64,000 bases of DNA from Rhizobium sp. ARZ01 (GCF_014851675.1 NZ_JACVAE010000001.1:1364001-1428000), one strand, 5' to 3'; counted from the stretch's first letter, positions 45,181 to 55,586 are shown. The notes: generated by a model from the letters alone, not told the origin. Numbers and translations: made by a program.

Positions 45181-46800
45181 TCAAACGTGATGCAGAATGG
45201 CGTCAGCTGCCTTCTCGGCGATCATGATCACCGGCGAGTTCGTATTGCCGGAGACGATTGTGGGCATCACCGACGCATCGACAACTCTTAGTCCCGCCAA
45301 ACCATGAACCCGTAGCGATGGGTCGACTACAGCCATATCGTCCCGACCCATCTTGCAGGTGCCGACCGGATGGAAGATCGTCGTCGCGATATCGCCTGCG
45401 CGCCGGATCAGGTCCTCGTCGCTCTGGTACTCCGCGCCCGGCAGCATTTCCTGCGGTCGATACCTCGCAATCGCCTTCGCCGCCATGATGCTGCGCGCGT
45501 GGCGGATGGACTTTGCCGCCAGCAGGCGGTCGCCGGCGGTCGAAAGATAGTTCGGCCGGATATCGGGCGCCTTGCCGACATCCTTGTCGGCCACGTGCAC
45601 CGTGCCGCGGCTCTCCGGTCGAAGGTTGCAGACCGAAACAGTAACAGCGGGAAAGCGGTGCAACGGCTCGCCGAGCCGGTCGGTGCTGAGCGGCTGCACA
45701 TGGTATTCGAGATCGGCGGTAGCGACGGCGGGGTCGCTCTTCGCAAAAATGCCGAGCTGGCTCGGGGCCATGGACAGGGGGCCGGAGCGTCGCAGGATGT
45801 ATTCGAGCCCCATGCCGGCGCGCGTGAACAGGTTGTGGTAAAGCTGGTTCAGCGTCTTCGCGCCTTCAACGCGGAAGACGCTACGGATCTGCAGGTGGTC
45901 CTGCAGGTTTTCCCCTACCCCCGGCAGTGCATGCAGCACGTCGATCCCCGCCGCCGACAGCACCTCCGGGCGACCTACGCCGGAGAGCTCGAGGATCTTC
46001 GGCGAGTTGATCGCACCTGCAGACAGGATCACCTCCCGATCGGCGCGCGCGGCATGCGCCCGGCCATTGAGGCGGAACCGCACGCCCCGGACGCGTTTGC
46101 CGTCGAATTCCAGTCTTTCAGTCTCCGCGCCGGTCAGCACCCGCAGGTTGGAGCGCTTCATCGCCGGGCGCAGGAACGCCTTGGTCGTGTTCCACCGCAA
46201 ACCGCCGCGCTGATTGACCTCGAAGTAACCGGATCCCTCGTTGTCTCCGTCGTTGAAGTCGTCACGCTTGGGAATGCCGAGCTCTTCGGCCGCATCGCGG
46301 AATGCGTCGAGGATCGGCCAGGAGAGGCGCTGGCGCTCGACCCGCCATTCGCCGCCGGCGCCGTGCATAGAAGACTTGCCGCGATAGTTGTCCTCGGACT
46401 TGATAAAGTATGGCAGCACATCGTCCCAGCCCCAGCCGGCATTGCCCGCCTGCCGCCAGCCGTCATAGTCGGCGGCCTGGCCGCGCATGTAGATCATGCC
46501 GTTAATGGACGAACAGCCGCCGAGCACTTTTCCGCGCGGATAGTTCAGGGCGCGTCCGTTGAGCCCAGGCTCCGCCGCCGTCTTCATCATCCAGTCCGTG
46601 CGCGGATTGCCCATGCAGTAGAGATAACCGATGGGCACATGGACCCAGTGATAGCGGTCACTGCCGCCGGCTTCCAGAAGCAGCACGCGGTTCTTCGGAT
46701 CTGCCGAAAGCCGGTTCGCCAGAACGCACCCGGCCGAGCCCGCGCCGACAACGATGAAATCGTAGGCGCCGGCATCCGTCACGGCCTCATTCACATGCAT
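45181..46800 (-). CDS. GMC-family FAD-dependent oxidoreductase (choline dehydrogenase-like)
   Basis: A 539-aa flavoprotein. The Rossmann motif is DFIVVGAGSAGCVLANRLS near residue 15, the GMC signature 1 includes PRGKVLGGCSSINGMIYMRG, and signature 2 includes ILSAGAINSPKILELSGVG. The active-site His-Asn region is FHPVGTCKMG and NSPVIMIAEKAAD. It should oxidise an alcohol group of a polyol, sugar or choline-like compound. It follows the FGGY kinase by two bases and is the last gene of the nine-gene operon. ATG at 46800, or GTG at 46806 overlapping the kinase stop. Confidence 0.92.
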   Translation of the reverse strand: MHVNEAVTDAGAYDFIVVGAGSAGCVLANRLSADPKNRVLLLEAGGSDRYHWVHVPIGYLYCMGNPRTDWMMKTAAEPGLNGRALNYPRGKVLGGCSSINGMIYMRGQAADYDGWRQAGNAGWGWDDVLPYFIKSEDNYRGKSSMHGAGGEWRVERQRLSWPILDAFRDAAEELGIPKRDDFNDGDNEGSGYFEVNQRGGLRWNTTKAFLRPAMKRSNLRVLTGAETERLEFDGKRVRGVRFRLNGRAHAARADREVILSAGAINSPKILELSGVGRPEVLSAAGIDVLHALPGVGENLQDHLQIRSVFRVEGAKTLNQLYHNLFTRAGMGLEYILRRSGPLSMAPSQLGIFAKSDPAVATADLEYHVQPLSTDRLGEPLHRFPAVTVSVCNLRPESRGTVHVADKDVGKAPDIRPNYLSTAGDRLLAAKSIRHARSIMAAKAIARYRPQEMLPGAEYQSDEDLIRRAGDIATTIFHPVGTCKMGRDDMAVVDPSLRVHGLAGLRVVDASVMPTIVSGNTNSPVIMIAEKAADAILHHV

Positions 46801-46802
46801 GC

Positions 46803-48332
46803 TCACGCTGCTACTCCCGCGTCGATCGGATGTGTCGCCGCCAATCTCCGCCAAAGCGGCGCCATCGCGTCGGAAATGTCGCGATAGATGGCGTAGCGCC
46901 GGCCATAGTGTGCGGCAAGCGCGCCGTTCGGCCTATAGTGGCGGTCGACCCGCACCATCGCTTTCGCACCCTCGGTGAAATCGGCAAAGAGGCCGACGCC
47001 CGTGCCCGCCGCAATCGCCGCCCCCAGCGCGCCGGTTTCCCGCGAGACAGCCACGGTGACGGGCAGGCCGAGCACGTCGGCGAAGATCTGCGGCCACAGC
47101 CGGCTGCGCGACCCGCCTCCGGAAAGCATGGCCTCCTCGAACGTTGCGCCGGCCTTGCGGATCGTCTCGACATGCTGGCGGTGGCCGAAGGCGACCCCTT
47201 CCAGAAGCGCATGGATCAGATGTCCCTTGGTGTGCCAGCCGGCGATACCGTAAAAGCCGGCACGGGCGTGGCCATCCTGCTGGGCGCCATAGAGATAGGG
47301 GTGGTACAGCGGATCGTCCGAGGCTGGTTCGACGGCTGCGGCCAGCGCGCAGCAGGCATCAAAGGGCGAAACGCCCTCTTCCTGCCCGCCACCGAAAAAT
47401 TCCCGCACCAGCCATTCCAGGTTCGCCGCCGAGGTGGCGCTGTTCTCCATCGCCATGTAGCGGGTGCGGTCGAAGGTCGACGACATGAAGACCGGGCCAT
47501 CGAGATCCGGGCCGTCGATGACGACCTGGTTGATGCTCCAGGTGCCGGCTATGATCGAGGCGCTGCCGGTACGCGACACGCCCGATCCGAGCGCCGAGGC
47601 GACGACGTCGAACAGGCCGCCAATCACCGGCGTGCCGGTAGCAAGGCCCGTTTCCGCCGCGACCGCCTCGGTCACCCTACCGGCCATGTCAGCGCTTTCG
47701 ATGAGGGGCGGCAGGAGGTCCATGCAGTCGGCAAGACCATAGGCTTCCATGAGCGCAGCGTCATAGCGGCGCGCGGCAAGATCGAGCAGGCCGGCGCCCG
47801 ACATGTCCGAAACCTCGCTGACACGCACACCCGTCAAGCGGTTGACGACGAAGTCCTTGGAGAAGAACACTGTACCGATCCGCTTGAAAAGCTCCGGCCG
47901 ATGACGCTTCAGCCAGGCCAGCAGCGTCGGCGTCTGCGACGGCCAGGGGCGTTGGCGGGCGATCGGATAGGTCCGCTCGCCGACACCGTCCGCGGCCCAC
48001 TCCTCGACGAGACCGGCCGCTCGCGTGTCGAGCGACTGGATGCCGAGGAGCGGCTCGCCGTCCAGGTCGAGCGCATAGAGCCCGTTGCCGTGTCCGGCGC
48101 AGCCGATCGCGGCAACATCCGTCGCAGCGATGCCGGCCCTGTCGATGCAGGTGCGGATGACGCGTTTGGCGTTGGCCCAGAGTTCACCCAGATCGCGCTC
48201 GACATGGCCAGGGCACGGCATGCGGCTATGCCCCTCCTCGCCCGCATACGCCAACTCCCTGCCCGTCCGGTCGAAGATCACCGCCTTGATGACGGTGTTT
48301 CCGGCGTCGAGCCCCAAAAGATACTCTCCCAT
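46803..48332 (-). CDS. FGGY-family carbohydrate kinase
   Basis: A 509-aa kinase of the xylulokinase/erythritol kinase family. The N-terminal phosphate motif is YLLGLDAGNTVIKAVIFDRT. GCAGHGNGLYALDLDG follows. The second nucleotide-binding domain shows IAGTWSINQVV, GVAFGHRQHVETIRKAGA and SGGGSRSRLWPQIFADVLG. The substrate is probably a polyol or ketose imported by the ABC system of the same operon. The ATG at 48332 follows AGGGG. A longer frame running upstream overlaps the aldolase gene in another frame and is rejected. Confidence 0.92.
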   Translation of the reverse strand: MGEYLLGLDAGNTVIKAVIFDRTGRELAYAGEEGHSRMPCPGHVERDLGELWANAKRVIRTCIDRAGIAATDVAAIGCAGHGNGLYALDLDGEPLLGIQSLDTRAAGLVEEWAADGVGERTYPIARQRPWPSQTPTLLAWLKRHRPELFKRIGTVFFSKDFVVNRLTGVRVSEVSDMSGAGLLDLAARRYDAALMEAYGLADCMDLLPPLIESADMAGRVTEAVAAETGLATGTPVIGGLFDVVASALGSGVSRTGSASIIAGTWSINQVVIDGPDLDGPVFMSSTFDRTRYMAMENSATSAANLEWLVREFFGGGQEEGVSPFDACCALAAAVEPASDDPLYHPYLYGAQQDGHARAGFYGIAGWHTKGHLIHALLEGVAFGHRQHVETIRKAGATFEEAMLSGGGSRSRLWPQIFADVLGLPVTVAVSRETGALGAAIAAGTGVGLFADFTEGAKAMVRVDRHYRPNGALAAHYGRRYAIYRDISDAMAPLWRRLAATHPIDAGVAA

Positions 48333-48364
48333 GCAGAACCCCTCCCAAGGCTCGGTCGCAACAA

Positions 48365-49207
48365 TCAGCCTTGCCGGTACAGCGCGAAGGCCTCCTTGCC
48401 GCTCGCATTGTCGTGCACGATCGCCATCAGCCCGCGCACGACGGCGCTTGGATTGGCGTGCTGATAGATGTTGCGCCCGTAGACCATGCCCATCGCGCCC
48501 TGCTTCATCAAGGCCGCCGACTTGTCGAACACAGCGCGCAGGTCTTCCTTGCCGCCGCCACGCACGAGAACCGGGCAACGTGCCGCTTCCACCACCCTGT
48601 GGAAATGTTCCGGATTGGTCGTCGGATCGGCCTTGACGATGTCGGCGCCCATCTCGCGGGCGAGCCTGGTCAGGGTGACGATCTTGTCGGCATCGCCGTC
48701 GACCATGTAGCCGCCATGCTCGGTCACTGGCTGCATCACGAGCGGCTCGATCATCAGCGGCATGCCGTATTTTTCGCAGTCGGCACGCACGCGGGAAATG
48801 TTCTGCACGCACTGGCGGAACAGGTCGGGCTCGTCCGGCAGCATGAACAGGTTGACCACCACGCAGGCCGCATCCATCTCGATCGCACCGACCAGCGGCT
48901 CGGACTCGTTCTGCAGCACCGCCCACATGTCGCGGTGACGGATGCGATTGTAGGGGTTGCCCATGTCGATGCGCATGACAAGCGCCGGCTTGTCCTTACC
49001 GGGAAGCGCCTGCAGAAGATCGGCCTGGCCGTAGTTCATCTGGATCGCGTCCGGCCCAGCGGCGGCGAGCGCCTGCACCACCGCCTCCATGTTCTCCAGC
49101 CCATCGAGGAAGGACGGCTCGTTGCAGACGCCGTGGTCGATGGCGACGTCCAGGCAGCGCCCGTTGCCGAACAGCCGGTTCATCCGGACCTTGCGATTGT
49201 GTCTCAT
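48365..49207 (-). CDS. DhnA/LsrF-type class I aldolase
   Basis: A 280-aa TIM-barrel protein of the DeoC/LacD/DhnA group. CLDVAIDHGV near residue 18, the likely Schiff-base lysine in GADIVKADPTTNPEHF near 190, and the phosphate site PVLVRGGGKED and GAMGMVYGRNIYQH are visible. Members cleave fructose-bisphosphate, tagatose-bisphosphate or AI-2-derived phospho compounds. With the kinase and the GlpD-like dehydrogenase it can split a phosphorylated ketose to a triose phosphate. The ATG at 49207 follows AGGAGA. Confidence 0.88.
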   Translation of the reverse strand: MRHNRKVRMNRLFGNGRCLDVAIDHGVCNEPSFLDGLENMEAVVQALAAAGPDAIQMNYGQADLLQALPGKDKPALVMRIDMGNPYNRIRHRDMWAVLQNESEPLVGAIEMDAACVVVNLFMLPDEPDLFRQCVQNISRVRADCEKYGMPLMIEPLVMQPVTEHGGYMVDGDADKIVTLTRLAREMGADIVKADPTTNPEHFHRVVEAARCPVLVRGGGKEDLRAVFDKSAALMKQGAMGMVYGRNIYQHANPSAVVRGLMAIVHDNASGKEAFALYRQG

Positions 49208-49277
49208 GTCATTCTCCTACATTTCGAGATTTCGCGCCCGATCCGATCCGGACCATCGACGCATGGGATTTCATCCT

Positions 49278-51017
49278 TCAGACGGCTGCCTTCGCCTCGG
49301 TGGGTGATCCTTGCGACCGCGCCGCCAGCACCGCCTCGTCGACGCCGTGGCGGTCGCGCATCAGCGCAAGGAAACGCATGCGTTCGGCAGCGCGCTTCGT
49401 CGGCGTCCACCCCTTTTCCTCGGCGAGGATGTCGAGGACGGCATCGGCCATATCGAGCGAGAGTTCGCCGGCCACGGCAAGCGTCGTGCGTCGCAGCAGC
49501 AGATCGTCGAGATGTTCGACGGCCTCGTTGCGGATCAGGAACAGGATCTCGCGTGCAGTGTAGCGGGTGTCGGGCAAGGCCGGGTCATGACCAGCCGCGA
49601 TGAAGTCCGCCACTCGCTCAGCCTCGGTGCCATAGCGTTCGAACAGTGCGGCCACGCGAGCGGGGGCGGTCCGTGTCCGTCCGGCAAGATCGGCGATCCA
49701 CTTGTCAGGGTTTTCCGGAAAGGCGCGACCGCCGCCGATCGCGCGATCGGCGGTCGAGACCCGGCGGGCGCGCCCGAGCCGGTCCAGCGCCATGTCGGCG
49801 GCAAGCTCGCCGAAGGAGCGGAACGTCGTCCACTTGCCGCCGATCATGCACAGCACCGGCGCGCCACCAGCCTCGTCCTCGACCAGGTTGCAAAAGTGGT
49901 CGCGCGGGATGCGGCCTGTGAAGCTGTCGCTGCTTGCCGGCAGCGGCCGGACGCCGGAGAACTGGAAGACGATTTCTTCGGGCCGGATACTGATGCAGGG
50001 CAGGACGAAGGCCAGCGATTGCAGGATATAGTCGCGCTCGTCCGCCTCGCAGCGCACGGGCTCGGGATCGTCGACGCGGATGTCGGTCGAGCCGACGAGC
50101 ACCTTGCCGAGATAGGGAAACAGGATGCAGATGCGTCCATCCTCGTTCTCGTAGTAGATCATGTGGCCGCCGAGCGCATCGCGCAGTTCGGCATTGTCGA
50201 TGATGAGGTGCGAGCCCTTGGTGCCACCCATCAGCGGCTGAAGGGGACGATCGGACGCGAGCAGGCCGCCATTGGTGATGTCGATCCACCCGCCCGTCGC
50301 ATTGACGATCAGCTTCGGCGCGACCGGCACGCTCGTGCCACCGATATGGTCAACGACGACATGGCCGCCCGCCTCGTCCCGCCGCAGTTCTGCGTAGTTC
50401 AGCGCTACTGCGCCTGTGGGCTGAGCGCGTGCGTCCTGCAGGAGCTCGATGCCGATCCGTTCGGGGTGGCTGACCCAGGCGTCGAAGTAGGTGGCCGAGC
50501 TGCGGATGTCCGGGTTGAGCGCCGGCCATTTGGCAAGCGTGGCACGCCGGCCGCGAAACTGGTGAGTGGGCATCAGCGCGCGCTTGCGCGTCAGAAAATC
50601 ATAGATCGAAAGCCCCGCCTTGATGACGACCGCGCCGCGCCGGCTCGGCCGACGGCTCAGGCCGAGGAAACGAACGATTCCATTGGCAAGCCCGGAAAAT
50701 ACGTCGAAGACCGGGACCGTGGTCGGCAGCGGCGCGACATAATGCGGGGCGTTGCGCAACAGCCGGTCGCGCTCGACGAGCGATTCCTTCACGAGGCTGA
50801 ACTCGCCGTTTTCGAGATAACGCAACCCCCCGTGGACCATGCGGGAGAGTGCCGCACTCGCGCCCGAGCAATAGTCGTGTTTCTCGACCAGCAGCACGCT
50901 CAACCCCTGCAGGGCCAGCTCGCGAAAGACGCTCGCCCCGTTGATGCCGCCGCCGACGATGCACACGTCCACTTTCGGGCTCTGGCGGAGCCCGTCCAAG
51001 GTCTCTTCCCGTTTCAT
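49278..51017 (-). CDS. GlpD-like FAD-dependent polyol-phosphate dehydrogenase
   Basis: A 579-aa flavoprotein of the glycerol-3-phosphate dehydrogenase family. The FAD motif is VCIVGGGINGASVFRELALQ near residue 18. Typical blocks are CSGASAALSRMVHGGLRYLE, NATGGWID, HLIIDNAELRD and VLVGSTDIRVDDPEP, and a helical C-terminal domain covers about residues 400-540. A relative, EryB, oxidises erythritol phosphate. Here it probably oxidises the phosphorylated polyol made by the FGGY kinase, passing electrons to quinone at the membrane. It lies 11 bases after the aldo/keto reductase gene. Confidence 0.9.
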   Translation of the reverse strand: MKREETLDGLRQSPKVDVCIVGGGINGASVFRELALQGLSVLLVEKHDYCSGASAALSRMVHGGLRYLENGEFSLVKESLVERDRLLRNAPHYVAPLPTTVPVFDVFSGLANGIVRFLGLSRRPSRRGAVVIKAGLSIYDFLTRKRALMPTHQFRGRRATLAKWPALNPDIRSSATYFDAWVSHPERIGIELLQDARAQPTGAVALNYAELRRDEAGGHVVVDHIGGTSVPVAPKLIVNATGGWIDITNGGLLASDRPLQPLMGGTKGSHLIIDNAELRDALGGHMIYYENEDGRICILFPYLGKVLVGSTDIRVDDPEPVRCEADERDYILQSLAFVLPCISIRPEEIVFQFSGVRPLPASSDSFTGRIPRDHFCNLVEDEAGGAPVLCMIGGKWTTFRSFGELAADMALDRLGRARRVSTADRAIGGGRAFPENPDKWIADLAGRTRTAPARVAALFERYGTEAERVADFIAAGHDPALPDTRYTAREILFLIRNEAVEHLDDLLLRRTTLAVAGELSLDMADAVLDILAEEKGWTPTKRAAERMRFLALMRDRHGVDEAVLAARSQGSPTEAKAAV

Positions 51018-51028
51018 GATGTGGTCCG

Positions 51029-52024
51029 TTAGCTTTCCATGTTCGCCAGTTTCGTCGCTATGGCCGCGTCAATCACGGCAAGCTCATTCGCGTCGAGCAG
51101 GATTGTCCCGGCCCTGGCATTGTCGAGCGCCTGCGCCGGATTGCGGGCGCCACAAAGGGTAAAGGTGATGCCCGGCTGCGCCAGCGTCCAGGCGATCACC
51201 GTCTGGGCGATCGTGGCGCGGTGACTGTCGGCAACCGGCCGGATCGCCTCGGCAAAGGCGGCAACCTTCCGTCGGTTCTCCACCGAGAAGCGTGGATTGT
51301 CCTTGCGCTGGTCGTCGCCGGAAAAGATGCGGTCCCGTCCGATCGTGCCGGAGAGCAGGCCAAGCGCCAGCGAGGAGTAGCTGAGCGTCGAGACGCGGTT
51401 GACGGTCGTGACCTGCAGCAGGTCGGCCTCGATCTCTCGGTCGATCATGCTGAACCGCTCCTGGATCGCATCCAGTCCACCGGTAGCCACATAGGCTTCG
51501 AGTTCGGCCCTGTTGACGTTGCTCGCGCCGATCGCGCGGATCTTGCCGGCCCTTTTCAACTCTTCTAGCGCCGCGACCGTTTCCTCGATCGGCGTCGTCG
51601 GGTCCTGCCAATGGGTAATGTAGAGGTCTATGTAGTCGGTTCCGAGCCGCTTCAGGCTCTGCTCGACTTCGTGGAAGATCGCGTCGCGGCCAAGGTAGCG
51701 ATGCACCGGCTTGCCGTCCTGGTCGAAGAAGTGGTTGCCCTTCTGCGTGTGCCAGACGAGCCCGCACTTCGTCGCGATCACCGCCTTGTCACGGCGTCCG
51801 GCGAGCGCCTTGCCGACGATCTCCTCGGAACGCCCGAGCCCATAGGCGGGCGCCGTGTCGATCAGCGTCACGCCGGCATCGAGCGAGGCCTGGATCGCAG
51901 CGATCGATTCCCGTTCGTCCGTCCCGCCCCACATCCAGCCGCCGATCGCCCAGGTTCCAAGCCCCACCGCTGAAGCGGCGACGCCGGAGCGGCCGATCTC
52001 CCGTGTCAGTTGCTGTCCGCTCAT
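51029..52024 (-). CDS. Aldo/keto reductase
   Basis: A 331-aa NADP-dependent TIM-barrel oxidoreductase. The catalytic Asp/Tyr region is GVTLIDTAPAYGLGRSEEIV near residue 50, the catalytic Lys is in KAVIATKCGL, and the His in YIDLYITHWQDP. IGASNVNRAELEAYV and the cofactor segment LSYSSLALGLLSG follow. It probably interconverts a sugar and a polyol, or clears an aldehyde, within the operon pathway. Its ATG overlaps the stop of the SorC gene by four bases. Confidence 0.93.
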   Translation of the reverse strand: MSGQQLTREIGRSGVAASAVGLGTWAIGGWMWGGTDERESIAAIQASLDAGVTLIDTAPAYGLGRSEEIVGKALAGRRDKAVIATKCGLVWHTQKGNHFFDQDGKPVHRYLGRDAIFHEVEQSLKRLGTDYIDLYITHWQDPTTPIEETVAALEELKRAGKIRAIGASNVNRAELEAYVATGGLDAIQERFSMIDREIEADLLQVTTVNRVSTLSYSSLALGLLSGTIGRDRIFSGDDQRKDNPRFSVENRRKVAAFAEAIRPVADSHRATIAQTVIAWTLAQPGITFTLCGARNPAQALDNARAGTILLDANELAVIDAAIATKLANMES

Positions 52025-53025
52025 GTCCGCTTTCCCTCTTCCTTGGCCAGCTCCAGGATACGCGCACCCGTCGCCTCGTCCGTCACCAGCGTATCCAGAT
52101 GATTGCCCCGCATGACGCTCAGGATCGGCGCCGCCTTGTTCGGTCCGCTCGCAACACCGATCTTGGTGGGGATCGAGGCGAACTCGGGCAGCGTCAGCGA
52201 CACGAGCGTGCGGTTCAGGCTGTAGTCGCAGACCCGGCCGTGGTTATCGAGCAAGTGCGCCAGTAGTTCGCAGGAGGCGCCGGAGCGCTCGATCGCCTGC
52301 CGGTCCGTGCTCGAGGACGGGTGCAGATCGTAGTAGCTCGAGTCGTCCGAGAGGATCGAGCCGATGCCGACGACGGCTAACTTCGCCCCTCGCGCCCGTT
52401 TGAACACGTCGGCGACTGAGCGCATGTTGATCAACATGGCTCGCTCAGCCTCGCTATCGGCAAACAGCGGTGCGTGGATCTGGAACGAGCGCCCGCCCAG
52501 CCGCTCTGCCATCAGCGTCGAGACGTGGTTGACGTCCGTATAGTGCTTGCCCTGCACACAGCCGGTTGCCGGGATCACCTCTACGTCGTAGTGGCGTTGC
52601 GGCTTGAGCCCGGCGACGACGGCGCTGACACCCTTGCCGCCGGTGATGCAAATCGTATCGCCGTCGTCGATCTCCTCAAGGAGAAGTCGCGCCGCCGCTT
52701 CGCCGACCGACACAAGGGCCGTCTGCGGATTGTCCGACACCGTCGGCACCACGACCACGCGGCCGATGCCGCCGAGCGCCAGAAGCTGTTCTTCCATATC
52801 GACCAGCGGCTCAACCGGCGACTTGATCTTGATCTCGACGAGGCCGAGCTGGCGGCCGCGCTTGATCAGCCGGTTGACGGTCGCATGTGACAGCCCGAGC
52901 TGATCGGCGATCTGCGCCTGCGTCAACCCCTCGAGGAAGTGCAGGACCAGCGCCTGATGCATCTGCCTGGCGATGACGATCTCTTCGCGCGGAGCTGTCG
53001 TGGTCTTCGGTTTGGCAATCGGCAT
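52021..53025 (-). CDS. SorC/DeoR-type sugar-binding transcriptional regulator
   Basis: A 334-aa regulator of the SorC family. The helix-turn-helix is at residues 30-55 (GLTQAQIADQLGLSHATVNR). The C-terminal sugar-phosphate binding domain has GDTICITGGKGVSAVV and AVVGIGSILSDDSSYYDLHP. EryD and LsrR are relatives. It sits within the operon between the permease and the reductase genes and probably controls the operon through the palindrome at 56828-56847. A phosphorylated pathway intermediate is the expected effector. Confidence 0.92.
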   Translation of the reverse strand: MPIAKPKTTTAPREEIVIARQMHQALVLHFLEGLTQAQIADQLGLSHATVNRLIKRGRQLGLVEIKIKSPVEPLVDMEEQLLALGGIGRVVVVPTVSDNPQTALVSVGEAAARLLLEEIDDGDTICITGGKGVSAVVAGLKPQRHYDVEVIPATGCVQGKHYTDVNHVSTLMAERLGGRSFQIHAPLFADSEAERAMLINMRSVADVFKRARGAKLAVVGIGSILSDDSSYYDLHPSSSTDRQAIERSGASCELLAHLLDNHGRVCDYSLNRTLVSLTLPEFASIPTKIGVASGPNKAAPILSVMRGNHLDTLVTDEATGARILELAKEEGKRT

Positions 53026-53026
53026 G

Positions 53027-54019
53027 TCAGGCTGCCTTCCGCTTGTGCAGGAGATGGTCGATCGAAACGGCGGCCAGCAGTATGCAGCCCTTGATCATAT
53101 CCTGCCAGTACACCGAGACGTCGAGCAGGATGAGCGAGCTCGTGACGACGGAGAGCAGCGCAATGCCGAGGATGGCGCCAAGGATCGTGCCCGATCCGCC
53201 GTTCAGAGACGCCCCGCCGATCACTGCTGCGGCAATGATGTTCAGCTCCATGCCGACGCCGAAGGTCGGGGTCGCCGCGCCGAAACGCGACATGTAGATG
53301 GCGCCGGCGACACCCGACAGCGTGGCGCAGAGCACCGTCACCCAGAATTTCACCTGCTTCGTCTTGATGCCCGAGTAGAGTGCCGCCTTCTCGTTGCTGC
53401 CGGTGTAGAAGACCTTGCGGAAGGCGGTCGCCCGGCGGAGCAGGAAGTCGAACACGATCACCACGGCAACGAAGATCAGGATCACCCAGGGAACGCCATG
53501 GAACGTGCCCTGCCCCACCGCCTTGAACGAGGGCGGCAGCGTGAAGAGCGACAGCGGCGTTCCCTTGGTGATGACGAGGCAGATACCGCGCACGATCACC
53601 ATGGCGGCGAGCGAGGTGATGAAGTGGTTGAGGCCTACGACGGTGACGAAAAAGCCCATGATGCAGCCGATTGCGGCACTGGCAAGGATGCCGACCAGCG
53701 AGGCCGTCCAGGGATCGACGCCCATCAGGAACAGCGAACCGGACAGCACCATCGAGAAGCAGACAACCGAGCCGACCGACAGGTCAATACCGCCGACGAT
53801 GAGCAGGATCGTCATACCGACGACGACGATGCCCTCGATGGAGAATGACATCAGCATGGCCCGGAAGTTGCCGAGCGTCAGGAAGTGCGGGGAGGCGAAT
53901 GTCATGATGACGCAGAGCGCCAGGATGATCGCGATCAGTCCCGCCTCGCGCATCGTGCCTATCCGCTTCCAGGCCGGCACACGCGTCTCGCGCAGCGCCG
54001 CCAGTGTATCGACTGCCAT
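53027..54019 (-). CDS. Ribose-type ABC transporter permease
   Basis: A 330-aa RbsC-family permease with about eight to ten helices. VVGMTILLIVGGIDLSVGSV near residue 60 and the AIYMSRFGAATPTFGVGMEL, NIIAAAVIGGASLNGGSGT region near 245 are hallmarks. The ATG at 54019 is chosen; a start at 54052 overlaps the ATPase stop. It works with the ATPase and the binding protein upstream. Confidence 0.94.
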   Translation of the reverse strand: MAVDTLAALRETRVPAWKRIGTMREAGLIAIILALCVIMTFASPHFLTLGNFRAMLMSFSIEGIVVVGMTILLIVGGIDLSVGSVVCFSMVLSGSLFLMGVDPWTASLVGILASAAIGCIMGFFVTVVGLNHFITSLAAMVIVRGICLVITKGTPLSLFTLPPSFKAVGQGTFHGVPWVILIFVAVVIVFDFLLRRATAFRKVFYTGSNEKAALYSGIKTKQVKFWVTVLCATLSGVAGAIYMSRFGAATPTFGVGMELNIIAAAVIGGASLNGGSGTILGAILGIALLSVVTSSLILLDVSVYWQDMIKGCILLAAVSIDHLLHKRKAA

Positions 54020-54041
54020 CGTCTTCCCTCCCGCTCGTTCC

Positions 54042-55586
54042 TTAGGCGGCATGCTCGGATGCCTTCACGTCTTGGTGGTCCACCCCGCCGATGCCGGAGG
54101 CAAGCCGCATGATTGCTTCTTCGGTCATGGCTTCGCCCGAAACCTCGCCGGCGATCGTTCCCTCACGAACCACCAGCACCCGGTCGCAGAGGCCGAGCAG
54201 TTCCGGCAATTCGGAGGAGATGACGAGGATGCCGATGCCGGCTTGGGCAAGTTCCCGGAGCAGCCGGTGAATTTCGGCCTTGGCGCCGACGTCGATGCCA
54301 CGCGTCGGCTCGTCCATCAGGATCACCTTCGGCTGCACGGCGAGCTGCTTGGCGATCGCCACCTTCTGCTGGTTGCCGCCGGAAAGCGAGGAGACCGGCA
54401 TGTCGATGCCGCCCATGCGCACGCCGAGCCGGCGCACGAGGTCCTCGGCGAGCGCCTGCTCCCTGCGGGCATTCAAGAGGCCCAAGCGCCCCGTCAGCGC
54501 CTTCAGGTCGAGGACGGCGATGTTCTGCGCGATCGAGAGATCCAGGAACACGCCCGACCCCTTCCGGTCCTCTGAAAGATAGACGAGCCCCGCTTTGACC
54601 GCGTCTGCATAGCTGCGCGCCGCGAGCGGCTGGCCGCGAAGCCGCACCTCCCCCGTCGTTGCGGGCCGCAAGGCGCAGATGCCCTCGGCGATCTCGGTTC
54701 TACCCGAACCGATCAGTCCGCCGACGCCGAGGATCTCGCCCTTGCACAGTTCGAAGCTGACATCGTGGAAACGCGCGCCGTCGCCGAGATTGCGGACGGA
54801 AAGAATCGCCTCGTCCGAACGATCCGCCTCGTGCTGCTTTTCCGGATAGAGCTGGGTGATCTCGCGCCCGACCATGCTGCGCACGATATCATCCGGTGTC
54901 AGGCCGGCGATTGCCTCGGTCGAGACATAGCGGCCATCGCGAAACACGGTGACGCGGTCACAGAGGCTGAAGACCTCCGCCATGCGATGGCTGATATAGA
55001 TGATCGAGATACCCTGCGCCTTCAGGTCGCGGATGATGCCGAACAGCACCTGCGCCTCCGCTTCCGTCAGGGCCGCGGTCGGCTCGTCAAAGATCAGCAC
55101 ACGGCAGTCGAGCGTCAGGGCCTTGGCGATTTCGACGAGTTGCTGGCTCGAGATCGGCAGGTCGCCAACTTTGGTGCGCACGTCGATCGGTGCCAGACGG
55201 TTCATCACCGTTTGCGCATCGCGGGCGAGCTTTCCGTAACTCATCAGGAGCGAACGCCGGCGGTTCGTCGCCGCCATGAACATGTTCTCGGCGACCGTCG
55301 CATCCGGGCAGAGAGCGATTTCCTGGTGCACCAGGCCGATGCCCAGCGACTGGGCGATAGAGGGCGAGGCGATCTTCACCGGCCGGCCGTCGATCAGGAT
55401 CTCGCCCTCGTTCGGCTGCAACACGCCGGCGATGATGTTCATCAGCGTCGACTTGCCCGCGCCGTTCTCGCCGCAGAGCGCATGCACTTCGCCGCGCGCA
55501 AGGCTGAAACTCACCTCCGTCAGCGCCTTCACGGCCCCGAAATGCTTGGTGACGTTCCTGATTTCCAGCACTGGTCCTGACGTCAT
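54042..55586 (-). CDS. Ribose-type ABC transporter ATP-binding protein (double domain)
   Basis: A 514-aa RbsA/MglA-type protein with two nucleotide-binding domains. The first has Walker [14 protein letters not shown] near residue 39 and Walker [18 protein letters not shown]. The second has the signature [15 protein letters not shown] and Walker [20 protein letters not shown]; its P loop is degenerate ([10 protein letters not shown]), as normal for this group. The ATG at 55586 is chosen. It follows the binding-protein gene by 66 bases. Confidence 0.95.
   Translation of the reverse strand: MTSGPVLEIRNVTKHFGAVKALTEVSFSLARGEVHALCGENGAGKSTLMNIIAGVLQPNEGEILIDGRPVKIASPSIAQSLGIGLVHQEIALCPDATVAENMFMAATNRRRSLLMSYGKLARDAQTVMNRLAPIDVRTKVGDLPISSQQLVEIAKALTLDCRVLIFDEPTAALTEAEAQVLFGIIRDLKAQGISIIYISHRMAEVFSLCDRVTVFRDGRYVSTEAIAGLTPDDIVRSMVGREITQLYPEKQHEADRSDEAILSVRNLGDGARFHDVSFELCKGEILGVGGLIGSGRTEIAEGICALRPATTGEVRLRGQPLAARSYADAVKAGLVYLSEDRKGSGVFLDLSIAQNIAVLDLKALTGRLGLLNARREQALAEDLVRRLGVRMGGIDMPVSSLSGGNQQKVAIAKQLAVQPKVILMDEPTRGIDVGAKAEIHRLLRELAQAGIGILVISSELPELLGLCDRVLVVREGTIAGEVSGEAMTEEAIMRLASGIGGVDHQDVKASEHAA

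Noticed and set aside
46830..48464. Plus-strand open frame of 544 codons opposite the FGGY kinase
   Set aside because: The kinase motifs and ribosome site lie on the minus strand; the composition of the plus frame is typical of shadows.
49311..51032. Plus-strand open frame of 573 codons opposite the GlpD-like gene
   Set aside because: The FAD-binding motif and family blocks are on the minus strand.
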